Shown one piece after another: positions 33,101-43,200 of a stretch of 64,000 bases of DNA. A model generated the notes under the pieces. That model worked only from the letters and a program-made list of their open reading frames with translations. It did no database searches and was not told where the DNA came from. Position 1 is the first letter of the stretch. Every line of letters starts with the position of its first letter. A program made the position numbers and the translations under genes. Source of the DNA: Malassezia japonica (lineage: Eukaryota > Basidiomycota > Malasseziomycetes > Malasseziales > Malasseziaceae). The stretch covers positions 496,001 to 560,000 of the forward strand of contig NC_083370.1 in assembly GCF_029542785.1 (NCBI RefSeq), given 5' to 3'.

Positions 33101-35642
33101 ACATGCGCCAGTCGCTGCCGACGGCGCCAGGGAGCGCAGCATAGTCCGCCCAGCGGCTGTGCAGCACGGCCAGCGCGCCGTGCGCGTGCTTGGCTGCCCA
33201 GAGGTTCTGTGTCGTGGGATCGAGCGCCCACGCATCGTCGGCGGCCGGCGCCGCGGCAGACGTCGACGGCGCAACGGCTGCAGCATGCAGCAACGCCGTG
33301 CCTGCGGCAAGCGCCTTGGCCGTCGGCGCGTCGCCGCCACGCAGCTCGCTCAGGAGCGCCGCGAGCGCGGCGTACGGCTTGCGCTCGGCGACGAGGCGCA
33401 CCACGAGGCGCACAATGTACTGCACGATCGGCTCGCTTGCGTTGGCGTCTGCGCCGCCGTGCGTGCCAAATAGCCCCTTTTCGAGGCGGATCGCGGCCTG
33501 CTCCATGAGCACCATGAGCAATGGGCTGGGGCACGCCTCTTCTGGCGCATTCGGCAGCGTCTGTGCGACGAGGGCGCGCGCGCGCTCGGCGTAGCGGTAC
33601 GGCGTCTTGAGGCAGCGCTGCATGCACTCGTCCCAAAAGTTGAGCACACTCGGGACCGCTGCGTCGTTCCTCGGCAGCGCCGCGAGCCACGCATGCAGCT
33701 CTGCGGGGTCGTGCGCAAAGAGCGCGCTGCCGCCGAGCTGGCTGTGCAGCAGTGCCGCTGCGCGGCGGCGCACCGCGCCGTCTGTCTGCGAGTACAGCGC
33801 GAGGAGAAAGTGCAGGTTGGAGCGCAGCGCGCAGCCCGGCCACGCGCTCTGCGCCTTGGCCGCAAAGTCGTACGCGGCCTCTGTAGTGCGCGAGACGATC
33901 TGGAGCGCGTGCAGCTGGCACAGGCGCTCGAGGTGCAGCGGCCCTTTGGCGGTGGTCTCGAGGAATGCGCTGCTGAGCAGCTTGCCCGCGTCGTAGCGCG
34001 TATCAAAGGTCATGCTCGGCAGCGCGGTGTGGTACAATGCGAGCACGCGAAGCGCGGCCTCCTGGCGCATGCTGCCCGTCTCGGCCACGAGCTGGGCCAC
34101 TGCGTCGACGGACGGGAAGCGCTTGCGCCACGCCAGCTCGAGCGTGCGCCGCGCCTCGGTCCATGCGCCGTCGTGCGGCTCGTCAAAGTGCAGCGACGTG
34201 CGGCGCGCGGCGCGCTCGACGTGCTCGACGCGCTGCAAGGCGCGTGCAATGACAAGGCACGCAAAGTACTGCACGAGCGCGTCGGCGTGGCGCAGGCCGC
34301 GGCCCAGTGCGCGGAGCAGCATCTCTGGCGCGGTATTCGCCAGGACCGTGGCCATGGGCGGCGGCGTGGCATTCGGCGTGGCGAGCGGCACAGGCAGCGC
34401 GAGCACGCGCCCGACAAACGCCATGCTGCCGAGCCACGCGCTCTCCGCCTTGGGCTCGAGCGTGAGTGTACGCTGCGCCGACTGGAGGTAGCCAGCGACG
34501 AGCTCCGGGCACGCGGCGAGGATGCGCAGCGCGAGCTCTTGCTGGCGCAGGTCGTCGACCGGTGCGAGCTGTTTGACGAGGTGCGCGAGCACCTTGTTGT
34601 ACACGACGGGCCCGCCCTGCTCTTCCTCGAGCTTGGGGTACCAGCCGCGGTCCTGGTAGCAGATGCCAAAGCCGGGGTGCGTCGCGATGCTCAGGAAGAA
34701 GTGGTGCACGAGGTCCGCGACCGACGTGTTTTCGCCGATCGTGTCCTGCTCGCGGGTATAGAGGCGCAGGAGCGACGCGCACGCGTGCTCGCTCATGAGC
34801 CGCGCCTTGGCGCCGCGCGGCACGGCCGTGTCCTTGAAGAGCTCTTCGTGCAGGATTAGCAGGACGTACTGCACGACCTCGGCAGGGTCGTTGTACATCC
34901 CTTTGAACACGACGGGCAGCCCCTCCCCGCCGAGGTCCAGCAGCGCGGTCTTGAGCGAGGCGTGAAAGGGCTGGGCAAGCATCGCGCCGAGGAACAAGAG
35001 GTACTGCGTGCGGATGTCTGCGTCGTGCAGCGACACGAGCGCCCCCGCGCGTGCGCGGCGGCGCATCGACAGGAGCCGAGCGTGGACGTCTGCGCTCCAG
35101 TGAAAGCGCTCCCAGACGCTCTGTGCGAGCTTTCCACGCGCAAACGCCGCCATGGCGGTGAGCAGCTTGAGGGCGACGAGCGCCGCGATCGTGTCGCTGC
35201 TGCCCTCGCGTTTCTCGCGCCGCGCCTGCGTCGCCGCGGCAATGTAGCCGTGCATGCGCCCGAGCCACGCATTGGTCGGCGCCAGGAGCTCTTCGATGAT
35301 TTTTTCGCCGAGCGCGTGGTACGGCTGGTGCACCGAGAGCAAGTCGAGGATCTGCGCGAGGACCTGCATCGGCACCGGGCGCAGCGTCGGCAGCGTCCGC
35401 TGCTCCGCGACCTCCCACGCATCCAAGATCAGGGGCACGAGCGGCGGCTGCGCTTCACACAGCTGCCGCGCAAGGTGCAGGCGCTCGTCGGTCACCGCGA
35501 CGTGCGCCGCGGCGTACTCGCCGAGATCGGCAGCGTGCAGACGCAGCGCGCCTCGCAGCTTGTTCAGCGCGGCGGCCGACGCATCTGCCGAGCTATTGGC
35601 AAGCTCCGCACGCAGCGCGTCCACCGACAAGCGCGCCGCCAT
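30114..35642 (-). CDS. URB1: Ribosome biogenesis protein Urb1/Npa1
   Basis: Very large nucleolar helical-repeat protein needed for early 60S assembly. One exon, 1842 aa from ATG 35642 (MAARLSVDALRAEL). The N-terminal Npa1 domain shows GLPVVFKGMYNDPAEVVQYV, DLVHHFFLSIATHP, GICYQDRGWYP, and LRQQELALRILAACPELVAG, all remembered features of fungal Urb1. The remainder is Ala/Leu-rich helical solenoid, and the C-terminus contains ATLVTRRGFLQWIAMRV, also typical. Composition is strongly alanine/arginine biased, which makes the opposite strand open by chance for long stretches. The ATG lies 48 bp from that of ULA1. Confidence 0.88.
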   Translation of the reverse strand: MAARLSVDALRAELANSSADASAAALNKLRGALRLHAADLGEYAAAHVAVTDERLHLARQLCEAQPPLVPLILDAWEVAEQRTLPTLRPVPMQVLAQILDLLSVHQPYHALGEKIIEELLAPTNAWLGRMHGYIAAATQARREKREGSSDTIAALVALKLLTAMAAFARGKLAQSVWERFHWSADVHARLLSMRRRARAGALVSLHDADIRTQYLLFLGAMLAQPFHASLKTALLDLGGEGLPVVFKGMYNDPAEVVQYVLLILHEELFKDTAVPRGAKARLMSEHACASLLRLYTREQDTIGENTSVADLVHHFFLSIATHPGFGICYQDRGWYPKLEEEQGGPVVYNKVLAHLVKQLAPVDDLRQQELALRILAACPELVAGYLQSAQRTLTLEPKAESAWLGSMAFVGRVLALPVPLATPNATPPPMATVLANTAPEMLLRALGRGLRHADALVQYFACLVIARALQRVEHVERAARRTSLHFDEPHDGAWTEARRTLELAWRKRFPSVDAVAQLVAETGSMRQEAALRVLALYHTALPSMTFDTRYDAGKLLSSAFLETTAKGPLHLERLCQLHALQIVSRTTEAAYDFAAKAQSAWPGCALRSNLHFLLALYSQTDGAVRRRAAALLHSQLGGSALFAHDPAELHAWLAALPRNDAAVPSVLNFWDECMQRCLKTPYRYAERARALVAQTLPNAPEEACPSPLLMVLMEQAAIRLEKGLFGTHGGADANASEPIVQYIVRLVVRLVAERKPYAALAALLSELRGGDAPTAKALAAGTALLHAAAVAPSTSAAAPAADDAWALDPTTQNLWAAKHAHGALAVLHSRWADYAALPGAVGSDWRMFWAVLLQRLENADAPAVETTLDALDQWAATYELSPFDLRIYLVEHPVVAALLEQRTAASAALRVRLVELVSRMAAGRASYAPCLAPLVENVVAHLAEDTSDVRLLHSARALAGAAHPAAHTALVRTLLEALRTPGDARSAQLACLAAYAKEPNAESHALLQRALPTLVELLDDAAGVRLLHRVLCSALPAGLDGAAPPTSGSMQALRALQEHRIPFEPIVRMASDADAVLMRCVYAVPSGFRDVQAAWGSTADAVRRYPCTTLAVLELTHAAREPVPAALVDALLATAAEVVGPHAVARCLAMALLPRSAHDALAAKLMPVLALTPELVWLVAELGMPALQDALTAVALRQVVHQYADEASDGLRTRRAVRAFTALVLRTQRADAALADPVLEAVVAYRAGDLDGVRLALALVRTVPLRAASAARALNGLVTRTELLSSVRAPADAAAAALRSALVSLLVALARQAPDAVQAPTTLARLLYLYTGTLSASDRALFSLFQAHERQTGQSLLDVLGAWSADQALVPSSLQRDTLLAALLSLDAQRTHAACVQFPRRAKAAAGDASAYDPWLVLNLVGGAMLEREAGESHLTGLEWLAVLRTGAIGVVVCALSAHRAPLRLFALGLLGKVYASIGQATFRERDLVLLILDRVRDVIPPPPPTSITGRYEEVPWLPTMATLFVAHCLRAVAAPQLTLFPVFCRFLLQRPKLDVADVPLLYNLLHSSSDQLHHERSWLLRFLDDALAAHARLADSSAPEARRRTRADWRVFQRRHVWDLLLSLYDALSDGALAHAQANTHAEARDQARLESIFACAARIPYLGATLVTRRGFLQWIAMRVASERATRTPERSAYWLQLMSDVVGVHLDAPLRVAHMESMDRLLDGALPVQILGTVDDALCDDAAPAQTALRLVHAVLEYASLRTSAYTTAEGRLAARLVGRLRAYATDATLSAALLSAALYAAPLGAPLALPLDLARHPRSYAPRRWALAAWVGPCASRG

Positions 35643-35690
35643 GCTGAAAGAAGCCAAAAAAGGCTGAGTCAGCACTCCGCACGGACAGGC
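35643..35690. promoter_or_regulatory. 48-bp divergent URB1/ULA1 spacer
   Basis: Spacer between divergent start codons. It contains the palindromic TGAGTCA at about 35664-35670, a Gcn4/AP-1-type half-site pair, central in the spacer. Confidence 0.4.
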
Positions 35691-37414
35691 ATGGCGACAT
35701 CGCGGCCGGACCGGCAGACGCAGCGGTACGACCGCCAGCTGCGGCTGTGGAACAAGTCGGGGCAGGCGGCGCTCGAGCACGCACGCGTGCTGGTCGTCGG
35801 CGCCTCGGGCCTTGCGGGGCAGATCCTCAAGAACCTCGTGCTGCCGGGCCTCGGTGGCTTCACCGTCCTCGACGGAGCAACCGTGCAGAAGGACGATATC
35901 GGGACCAACTTTTTCCTCGAAGAGGCGAGCGTCGGCAAGCCGTATGCGGACGAGCTTGCGCGGCTCGTCGCTGAGCTGAACCCGAGCGTGTCGCACGCGG
36001 CGCGCGTCGAGGTATGTCGCCCGGACTCACCCAGTCACCCGCGGCGGTCCTCGACGCGGATCCCGACTTTTTTACGCAGTTTTCCCTGATCTTGTGTGTG
36101 CGCCAACCGCGCGAAGTGCAGGAGCGCGTCGCCGCGCTGGGCTGGGAGCACACGCCCGCGATCCCGGTGCTGTGCGCACACACCTCGGGCTTCCAGGGCC
36201 TGTTTCAGGTGAGCGTGCGCGAGCTCGGCAGTACGTCACACTGCTCACCCAGTCGTCGAGACGCACCCCGAGTCGCTGGTCGATCTGCGCCTCACGCGCC
36301 CGTTTGACGAGCTGAGCGCGTACGCGGCGTCGTTCGACATGGACACGACCGACTCGATGCAGCGCAGCCACATTCCGTACGTCGTCCTGCTGCTGCGTGC
36401 GCTGCACGACTGGAAGGAAGAGGTAGGTCCCGTTCTAACGCAGCACGGCACGCTCCCTGCCTCTTCGTCGCGCGCCGAATTCCTCGCGTTTCTGCGCAAG
36501 CGCCGGCCGGAAAGCGATAGCGAAAACTACGACGAGGCGCACGCGGCGCTGGCGCAGCACGTATGGCGCCCCCTGCAGTCGCCGGCCGTCCCGCCGAACG
36601 TCGCGGGTGTCCTGGGCGACGTGCAGGCAAGGGAAATCTCGGCCAAGACGCCACTGTTCTGGCTGCTGGTCGCCGCGCTCCGTAAGTTTGTCGACGAGGC
36701 GCAGTGCCTGCCGCTCTCGGGCGCACTGCCGGACATGAAGGCGACGTCTGCGACGTACGTCGCGCTGCAGCACATCTATGTCGCAAAGGCGCGCCGCGAC
36801 CTGGACACGTTCCAGCGCCACCTCGACGGCGTGCTGCGCCAGGCGGGCGTGGACCGCAGCGAGGTCGGCCTCGACGACGACCAGGTGCGCACGTTTGTCA
36901 AGCACGCCGCGCACCTGCGCCTCGTGCGCGGCCGCCGCCTCGAGCAGCAGCGGGCCGATCCGGACGTGGGCGCGATGGGTATGTTCTTCCGCTCACGCAG
37001 CGCTGGCCTTTGCGGACCCCGTGAATCCCGTCACGGTGCAGTACCTCGTCGCATTCTTTGGCGCAGACACGTTCTATACAAAGCACGGCCGCTACCCCGG
37101 CCAGGCGCCGGACGCGCAGCTTGACGAAGACAATGCGGCGCTCCTCCGCGAGGCGATGCAGTACGCCGCCGACGTCCATTTGGAGCTGTCAAAGGACGAC
37201 GTGGAAAAGCTGGCGGACGCATGCCGCGAAATGTACGTCGCTCGACTCACACAGGGTGCGCGGCGCCCAAACCGACCTTTCGTCCACCGCCGCGTTCCTT
37301 GCCGGGATTGTGGCGCAGGAGACGATCAAGGTGCTCACGGTGCAGTACATCCCACTCGACAATACCTGTGTCTATGACGGTGTGTCGCAGGCTATCGGCA
37401 GTATCCGACTGTAG
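35691..37414 (+). CDS. ULA1: NEDD8-activating enzyme regulatory subunit (Ula1/APPBP1), 6 exons
   Basis: Partner of Uba3 in the E1 that activates NEDD8/Rub1 for cullin modification. Exons are 35691-36011, 36035-36230, 36253-36422, 36444-36978, 37001-37232 and 37255-37414; introns are 23, 22, 21, 22 and 22 nt. The product is 537 aa. N-terminus: RYDRQLRLWNKSGQAALEHA, then a degenerate nucleotide fold ending LVLPGLGGFTVLDGATVQ; NFFLEEASVGK follows. It lacks the catalytic Cys domain, as expected for the regulatory subunit. The last exon carries QETIKVLTVQYIPLDNT, the conserved adenylation-domain end. Intron 3 (36423-36443) is 21 nt and stop-free, so it reads through in frame. The stop codon directly abuts that of the DnaJ gene. 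Confidence 0.92.
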
Positions 37415-38840
37415 CTACTTGTCCTCGGTAGGATCCGCCTTGACGTTCATATACACCTCGCCGACGATGCCGAGCGCCTCGGCACGCAGGCGCTGCGTCT
37501 GCTTCGAGACGCTTCCATCGTACAGCACACGCTCGGACACCTCGCGGATGACGCTTTCCACCTCGAGCTTGGCGCCCTTGAAGAGCGCGCGCATGCCCTT
37601 CTCTGCTGCCTGGTCCTCGAGCTGTTTCTTGCGCTCCTCCGTGATGCCGTCCTGCTCGGCCTTGGCGAGCTCCTCAAAGACGCTCTTTAGCTCGAGCGCC
37701 GCGCGTACCGTCGATACCGTCTCGCGCACCGTGTGGAAGGACGAGCTGGCGGCGTGGAACATACCGCCGATGCTGCCAAACATGCCAGTCGCCGCGAGGT
37801 AGTGCCGCGACTTGGCCGCGTAGATAAAGCCGACCGCATGCAGGAGCTCTACGCCGTAGTTCTCCGTTTTGAGCTCCTCGGCCTCGAGGCGCACAATCTC
37901 GCGGAAGCCTTGGCGCACCTCGTCGGCCTGCGTGTCGTCGCCGGCCGTCGCGACGCTCTCCGAGTAGATGCTGAGCTTGCGCGTGAGCTTCTCGACGAGC
38001 GCCACGACGCGCTCTTCGCGCTGCGCGTCCTTTTCCTTCTGCTTGCGCTCCTCTTCGGCCTCTTTCGCGGCTTTTTGCTCGGCAGTGAGCTCCTCGTCTT
38101 TCTTGACGGGCTCCTCGCCCTCTGCCTGCTTCTCGAGCTCCTCCGAGTCTTGCTGCAGCGCCTCTTTCATCTCGCGGCCGATGCTAATCGTACCGATCTG
38201 GGTGAGCTTTCACACGTACAATGTCCTGGAAGCGCTCGCCACCAAAGAGGCCGCCAAAGACCTCTTCCGGATCAATGATCCCGTCCTCCGACGGGAGGCC
38301 CGGCGTCGCGGGGCCAAACTCGTTGTACTTGTGGCGCAGTTCGGGGTCGGACAGCACCTGGTAGGCCGCCGCGAGCGCTTTAAACTTTTCCTCGCCTTCG
38401 GGGTCGTTGGGGTTCTTGTCCGGGTGCAGCTTGATCGCCAGCTTGCGATACGCCTTCTTTACGTCCTCGGTCGTGGCCGTCGCCGGAATATTCAGGATAT
38501 CATAGCTGGGTTAGGGGGCAGCGACGTACTAGGTCATGTCGAGCGGGCGCTCGTCCGTGCCGATGCGGCGCTTCGCCACGTCGCGCTTGCCGCCGTCGCC
38601 CTTGATCTCAGCACGCACTTCGCGCAGGATCTTGGGCGCGCCAGGGGGGTCAAAGTTGCGCTGGCACGCGACACACGTCACCGAGAACGTCGTGAGCGTG
38701 CTCGGCATCGCCGCGACCGCCTCGGCAGTCGGCGGCAGGTACTCGACAGATGCCTTGCAGTCCGTGTACGGACATGTCACCGCAATGTACCGCTCCTTGC
38801 GGCGCGAGGGGACGACCAGCCGCGCTGCTTCCTCGCCCAT
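37415..38840 (-). CDS. DnaJ-X family co-chaperone with N-terminal cysteine module, 3 exons
   Basis: J-domain protein of the Caj1/Djp1 (DnaJ-X) type. Exons are 38840-38530, 38505-38220 and 38197-37415, with introns of 24 nt (38506-38529) and 22 nt (38198-38219); product 459 aa. Residues about 1-103 form an unusual leading module with CPYTDC and CVAC pairs spaced like a zinc ribbon. The J domain then follows across intron 1: [18 protein letters not shown] and [11 protein letters not shown] with the HPD motif. A G/F-like stretch ([12 protein letters not shown]), an acidic/lysine-rich coil and the DnaJ-X domain (residues about 270-450) complete it. Since the N-module is joined only by splicing, the fusion needs transcript proof. 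Confidence 0.83.
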
Positions 38841-38893
38841 CGAGAAGGAACACGAAGCGAAGCGTGGAGGCCATACTTCCCATCCATCTCACC
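38841..38893. promoter_or_regulatory. 53-bp divergent DnaJ/SPC1 spacer
   Basis: Only 53 bp separate the two start codons. It is purine-rich on the left and pyrimidine-rich on the right, with no TATA or CACGTG. Probably a minimal bidirectional promoter; 5' UTRs must be very short or start inside the neighbouring gene. Confidence 0.4.
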
Positions 38894-39213
38894 ATGGACG
38901 CCTTGAACAAGTACGGGGCGATTGTACGTCGTGCGTCTCTCACACAGGACTATCAAGGGCAGCTCCTCGCGGAGAAGATCAACCAGCGGCTGCTGATTTC
39001 CGGCGCAGTACGTGGACGCGCTCACCCAGATCCTTGCGTTTATCGTGGGCTACGCGTGCGATAACCTTGCGCTGACCATGTATACCTTTGGCGCGTTCTT
39101 TGCCCTGAGCCTGCTCGTACGTCGCCCTATTAACGCAGGTGTGTGTCCCGCCGTGGCCCATGTACAACCGCTGCCACGTCCAGTGGCTCCCGTCGACGAC
39201 CCCCGCTGCATAG
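38894..39213 (+). CDS. SPC1: Signal peptidase complex subunit Spc1, 4 exons
   Basis: Small ER membrane subunit of signal peptidase. Exons are 38894-38923, 38948-39007, 39030-39116 and 39139-39213, with introns of 24, 22 and 22 nt; product 83 aa. After splicing: DYQGQLLAEKINQRLLISGA, two hydrophobic spans, then VCVPPWPMYNRCHVQWLP, all hallmarks of Spc1/SPCS1. Intron 1 (38924-38947) is frame-neutral and free of stops, so it can be mistaken for coding sequence. A third of the 320-nt locus would look frameshifted without splicing. Confidence 0.93.
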
Positions 39214-39253
39214 CCTACATAATTCCCCGATCTGTTATCGCTCTTTTCCTGCC

Positions 39254-40185
39254 ATGGCGTCGTGTGTCGAGCAGACGAAAAAGCTCAGTAAGCAGCTGTC
39301 CAAGGCGGCTGCCGACGGGCAGACCGAGGATGTCCTGTCGCTGCTGAAGCAGCTGAAGCAGGTCGTCGAACCAACCGAAGAGATCATCCGCGTACGTTTC
39401 CCCCTCACTCACCCAGGCGACCAAGATCGGTGTCGCGGTCGGCAAGCTGCGCACGCACACGGACGCGCGCGTCGCGGACCTCTCCAAGGAGCTGGTCAAG
39501 ATGTGGAAGATGCAGGTGGAAAAGCAGCGCCGCGAATCGACTACCAAGGAGAAGCCCAAGAAGGAGGAGACGCCCGCGCCCCCGCCGTCCGAGACGAAGC
39601 CGGCACCCGCGAAGCCGGTCAACATCGACTTTGAGGTGCTGAACGACAAGACGCGCAACGCGTGCCTGAAGCTGCTCTACGCGAGCCTCGAGCTCGCCCC
39701 GGACGCGGACGCGCAAAACGTGTACGGCTGCGCGCTGCGCATCGAGCAGTCGACCCTCGACACGATCGGCCAGGGCAACGTCAACGGAGACTACCGCGCA
39801 AAGGTCCGCAGCCTGAGCCTCAACCTGAAGGACAAAAACAACCCCGAGCTGCGCGAGCAGGTGCTCGACGGCTCGATCTCTGCCGACGAACTCGTCGTGA
39901 TGAAGTCCGAGGTACGTTCTCTCGCTCACCCCAGGACATGGCATCCAGCGCGCGCAAGGCCGAGCGCGAAAAGCTCCAGCAGCAGAACCTGCACAACGCC
40001 AAGGGCGCCGAGGCCCAGGAGGCCGAGACCGACGCGTTCCAGTGCGGAAAGTGCAAGCAGCGCAAGACGCGTTACTACCAGATGCAGACACGGAGCGCCG
40101 ATGAGCCTATGTACGTCAATCCACTAACCCCAGGACGACCTTTGTGACCTGCGTCAACTGTAACAACAAGTGGAAGTTTTGCTAG
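39254..40185 (+). CDS. DST1: Transcription elongation factor TFIIS, 4 exons
   Basis: RNA polymerase II elongation factor that stimulates transcript cleavage in arrested complexes. Exons are 39254-39391, 39417-39911, 39935-40110 and 40134-40185, with introns of 25, 23 and 23 nt; product 286 aa. It has an N-terminal LW helical domain (VLSLLKQLKQVVEPTEEIIR), a lysine/proline linker, a central domain (VNIDFEVLNDKTRNACLKLL) and the C-terminal zinc ribbon CGKCKQRKTRYYQMQTRSAD and CVNCNNKWKFC. The catalytic acidic hairpin RSADEPMT is interrupted by the third intron and is only complete after splicing. Confidence 0.96.
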
Positions 40186-40267
40186 TCTGTATTGTAGCTC
40201 GGCCGCGGCGCGCGTGGCAATCCAAAATTTTGGCGCACAAGCCTCCCATTTTTTTTCTGCCGACGAA

Positions 40268-43200
40268 ATGGGGCGCGACTTTCGGCCCAAAGGCAAAGGC
40301 GCGCGCAAGGCGCCGCCGGCGCAGCGGGATGCGTCGGATGATGACGAGCACAACGTAGCAGACGATGTACTCCTGCGCGAGGTCCAGGCGCTTGGCGGGA
40401 ACAAGGACGACGTGGCGCTCATGCAGAGCAAGGGCGGCAGCGGGCCGAAACTGAGTGTACGTGTAGTGACTGACGCAGGACGCCCAGCTTTCGTCGGAAC
40501 TCGCTGCGTTTATGCAGCAGGAGAACATGGCTCTGCCTGGGAAGGAGAAGCCTAGGCAGGAGCAGGGCAAGAACCTGCCCAAGGATACCAAAGGAGGGAA
40601 GGAGCAGGTAAAGGAGCAGGCCAAGGCCAAGGTGCCGGCGAAGGAGCAGGCGAAGGAGCAGGTGAAGGAGAACAAGGCCAAGGAGAACAAGGCCAAGGAG
40701 CACAAGGCGAAGGAGCAGCCCAAGCAGCAGCCCAAAGAGCAGCCCAAGGAGCAGCCCAAAGCGCAAAAGCAGCAAAAGCCGCGGGAAAAGGCGCACGACT
40801 CCCAAAAGGCACAGGACGCTCCTGCGCGCCCGGCCGGCAAGCACATGCTCTTTGACGGCGAGACGCCGCGTGTTGTCGAGGCTGGCTCGCTCAAGCTCCT
40901 CATCGAGCCGCAGCCCGACTGGCCGGCGATCCCCCTGTCGCCCCTCGATGTGCCCCCGAACAAGATCCCAAAGACGGTGCAGGATGCGACTGTCGCTGCG
41001 CTCCATGCGCTCGGGCAGCAGACGCTCGACGAGGAGAATGCGACGTACGCGCGCCTTGCCAATGGCGAGGGCGGCAAGAACATTACGCTCGGTGCGCTCA
41101 CGCTCTCCGACCTGCAGTTTGCGCGCACGCTGCTCACCTCGAGCAAAGCGAGTACGCTGTCTGACCGCATCTCTGCGGTGACGCTGCTGCTGCAGAGCAG
41201 CCCCGTGCACAACCTCAAGGCCCTCGACACGCTCATGACGATGGCCGGCAAGCCGAGCCGCGAGGAGGCCGGCCGCGCGACGCGTGCGCTCGCCGACTGG
41301 CTCGCGAGCGGCGGCGGACTCGGCCCCGGCAAGCTGAACTACTTCCGCGACCAGCCCCTCCTCCCCGCGGCTGCGGCTGCGTACGCCAGCGGCACGTCGC
41401 AGGCGCTGCGCGTCTGCACCTGCCTGTGGGCGTTTGAAGACATGCTCAAAAAGACCTACTTTGCGTTTGTGCAGCTGCTTGAGCGCCAGTCGCACGACAC
41501 GCTGCTCTTTATGCGCAAGCAGGCCGTGACGCAGGTCTTTGTTTTGCTGCGCGACAAGGCCGAGCAGGAGCACAACCTGCTCCGCCTGCTCACCAACAAG
41601 CTCGGTGATCCCGACCGGAGCGTCGCGTCCAAGGCGAGCACGCACCTGATGGAGCTGCTGCACGCGCACCCTGCGATGAAAGGCATTGTCCTGCGCGAGG
41701 TCAGCGAAACGGTGCTGCGCTCCCAGGTCGTGAACCATGCAGGAGAGACCGGCAAGGGCAACCAGCACGCGACGTACTATGGCGTGCTCACGTTGAACCA
41801 GACGCTCTTTACGACGCAGGACGCGGCGATCGCAAACGAGGTCTTTACCGTCTATTTCCAGCTGTTTGACGTGTGCCTCGCGCAGGAGGAGAGGGAGGAG
41901 AAGGAGGACAAGTCCAAGGAGGAGCCGCGCGACAAGAAGCGCTGGCGCGACCAGCAAAAGGGCGCAGCGAACCGCGACCTGGTCAACAAGGCCGCGGCCG
42001 ATGTCGACTCGCGCCTGCTGGCGGCGATCCTCACTGGTATCCGCCGCGTCTTTCCCTTTACCTCGATGGAGGCGGCGGCGCTCGACAAGCACCTCGACAC
42101 GCTCTTCCGCATCACGCACACGCACTCGTTCAACATTGCGATCCAGGCGCTGCAGCTCATCTTCCAGGTCGCGATCGGTGCCGCAAAAGACGCGAGTGCG
42201 CCCAACTTTTCGCCACACATTGCCGACCGCTACTACCGGACGCTGTACGACTCGCTGCTCGACAGCCGCCTCGCGACGACGAGCAAGCAGGCCATGTACC
42301 TGAACCTTGTGTACAAGTCGCTCAAGGCGGATCTCGATCCGGAGCGCGTCAAGGCGTTTGTGAAGCGCATCTGCCAGATCCTCTGTGTGCAGGACCCGCC
42401 GTTTATCTGCGGCGCGCTCGTGCTCCTCAGCGAGCTCTTTACCGCCGTGCCGGGCCTGCGCTCGATGCTCACCGACCCGGAAGAAGACGGCGTGGAGCAC
42501 TTTGCGGATGCCGACGAGGACGGCGAAACGGCCGCGCAGCCCACGCAACGCTCGCTGTACGACGGACGCAAGCGCGATCCTCGCTTTGCGCACGCGGGCG
42601 ACACGGCGCTGTGGGACATCTTGCCGCTCCTGCACCACTTCCACCCGTCCGTCAGCCTGAATGCCAAGCAGCTCCTCGACGGCGTCAAGGTCACGTCGAA
42701 TGCAGACCTCACGCTGAACACGCTCATGCACTTCCTCGACCGCTTCGTCTTCCGCAACCCCAAGAAGATGTCGGCCGTGAAGGGCTCGAGCATCATGCAG
42801 CCGGCTCTCAGCGGCGACATGGACAACGAGGTGCTGGTGCGCCGCAGCCACGTCCCGCTCGACTATGTCAACTCGGCCGCGTTCTGGTCGCAGCGCCCGG
42901 AGAATGTGCCGGTCGACCAGCAGTTCTTCCTGCAGTTCTTCCAGGCGAAGCAGAAGCGCGCCGGCCAGGACAAGCCCAAGCCAAGTGCCGACGAGGAGGT
43001 CGATACCGTGCTCGACAAGGAGGGCGCGGACGAGGCGGACGACGCCGAGCTCAGCACCGACGATGAGCAGGAGAAGGAGATCTGGAAGGCGATGAAGGAC
43101 TCGCTTCCGACCGAGGACGTCGACGAGGAAGAGGACGACGACGACGACGACGAGCTGCTCGAGCAGCTTGGCGACGACGAGGACGAGGACGACGAGGACG

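Noticed and set aside
35643..35720. N-terminal extension of URB1 upstream of 35642 (frame stays open on the minus strand)
   Set aside because: The extension overlaps the start of ULA1 and has no family support; the ATG at 35642 fits the family start.
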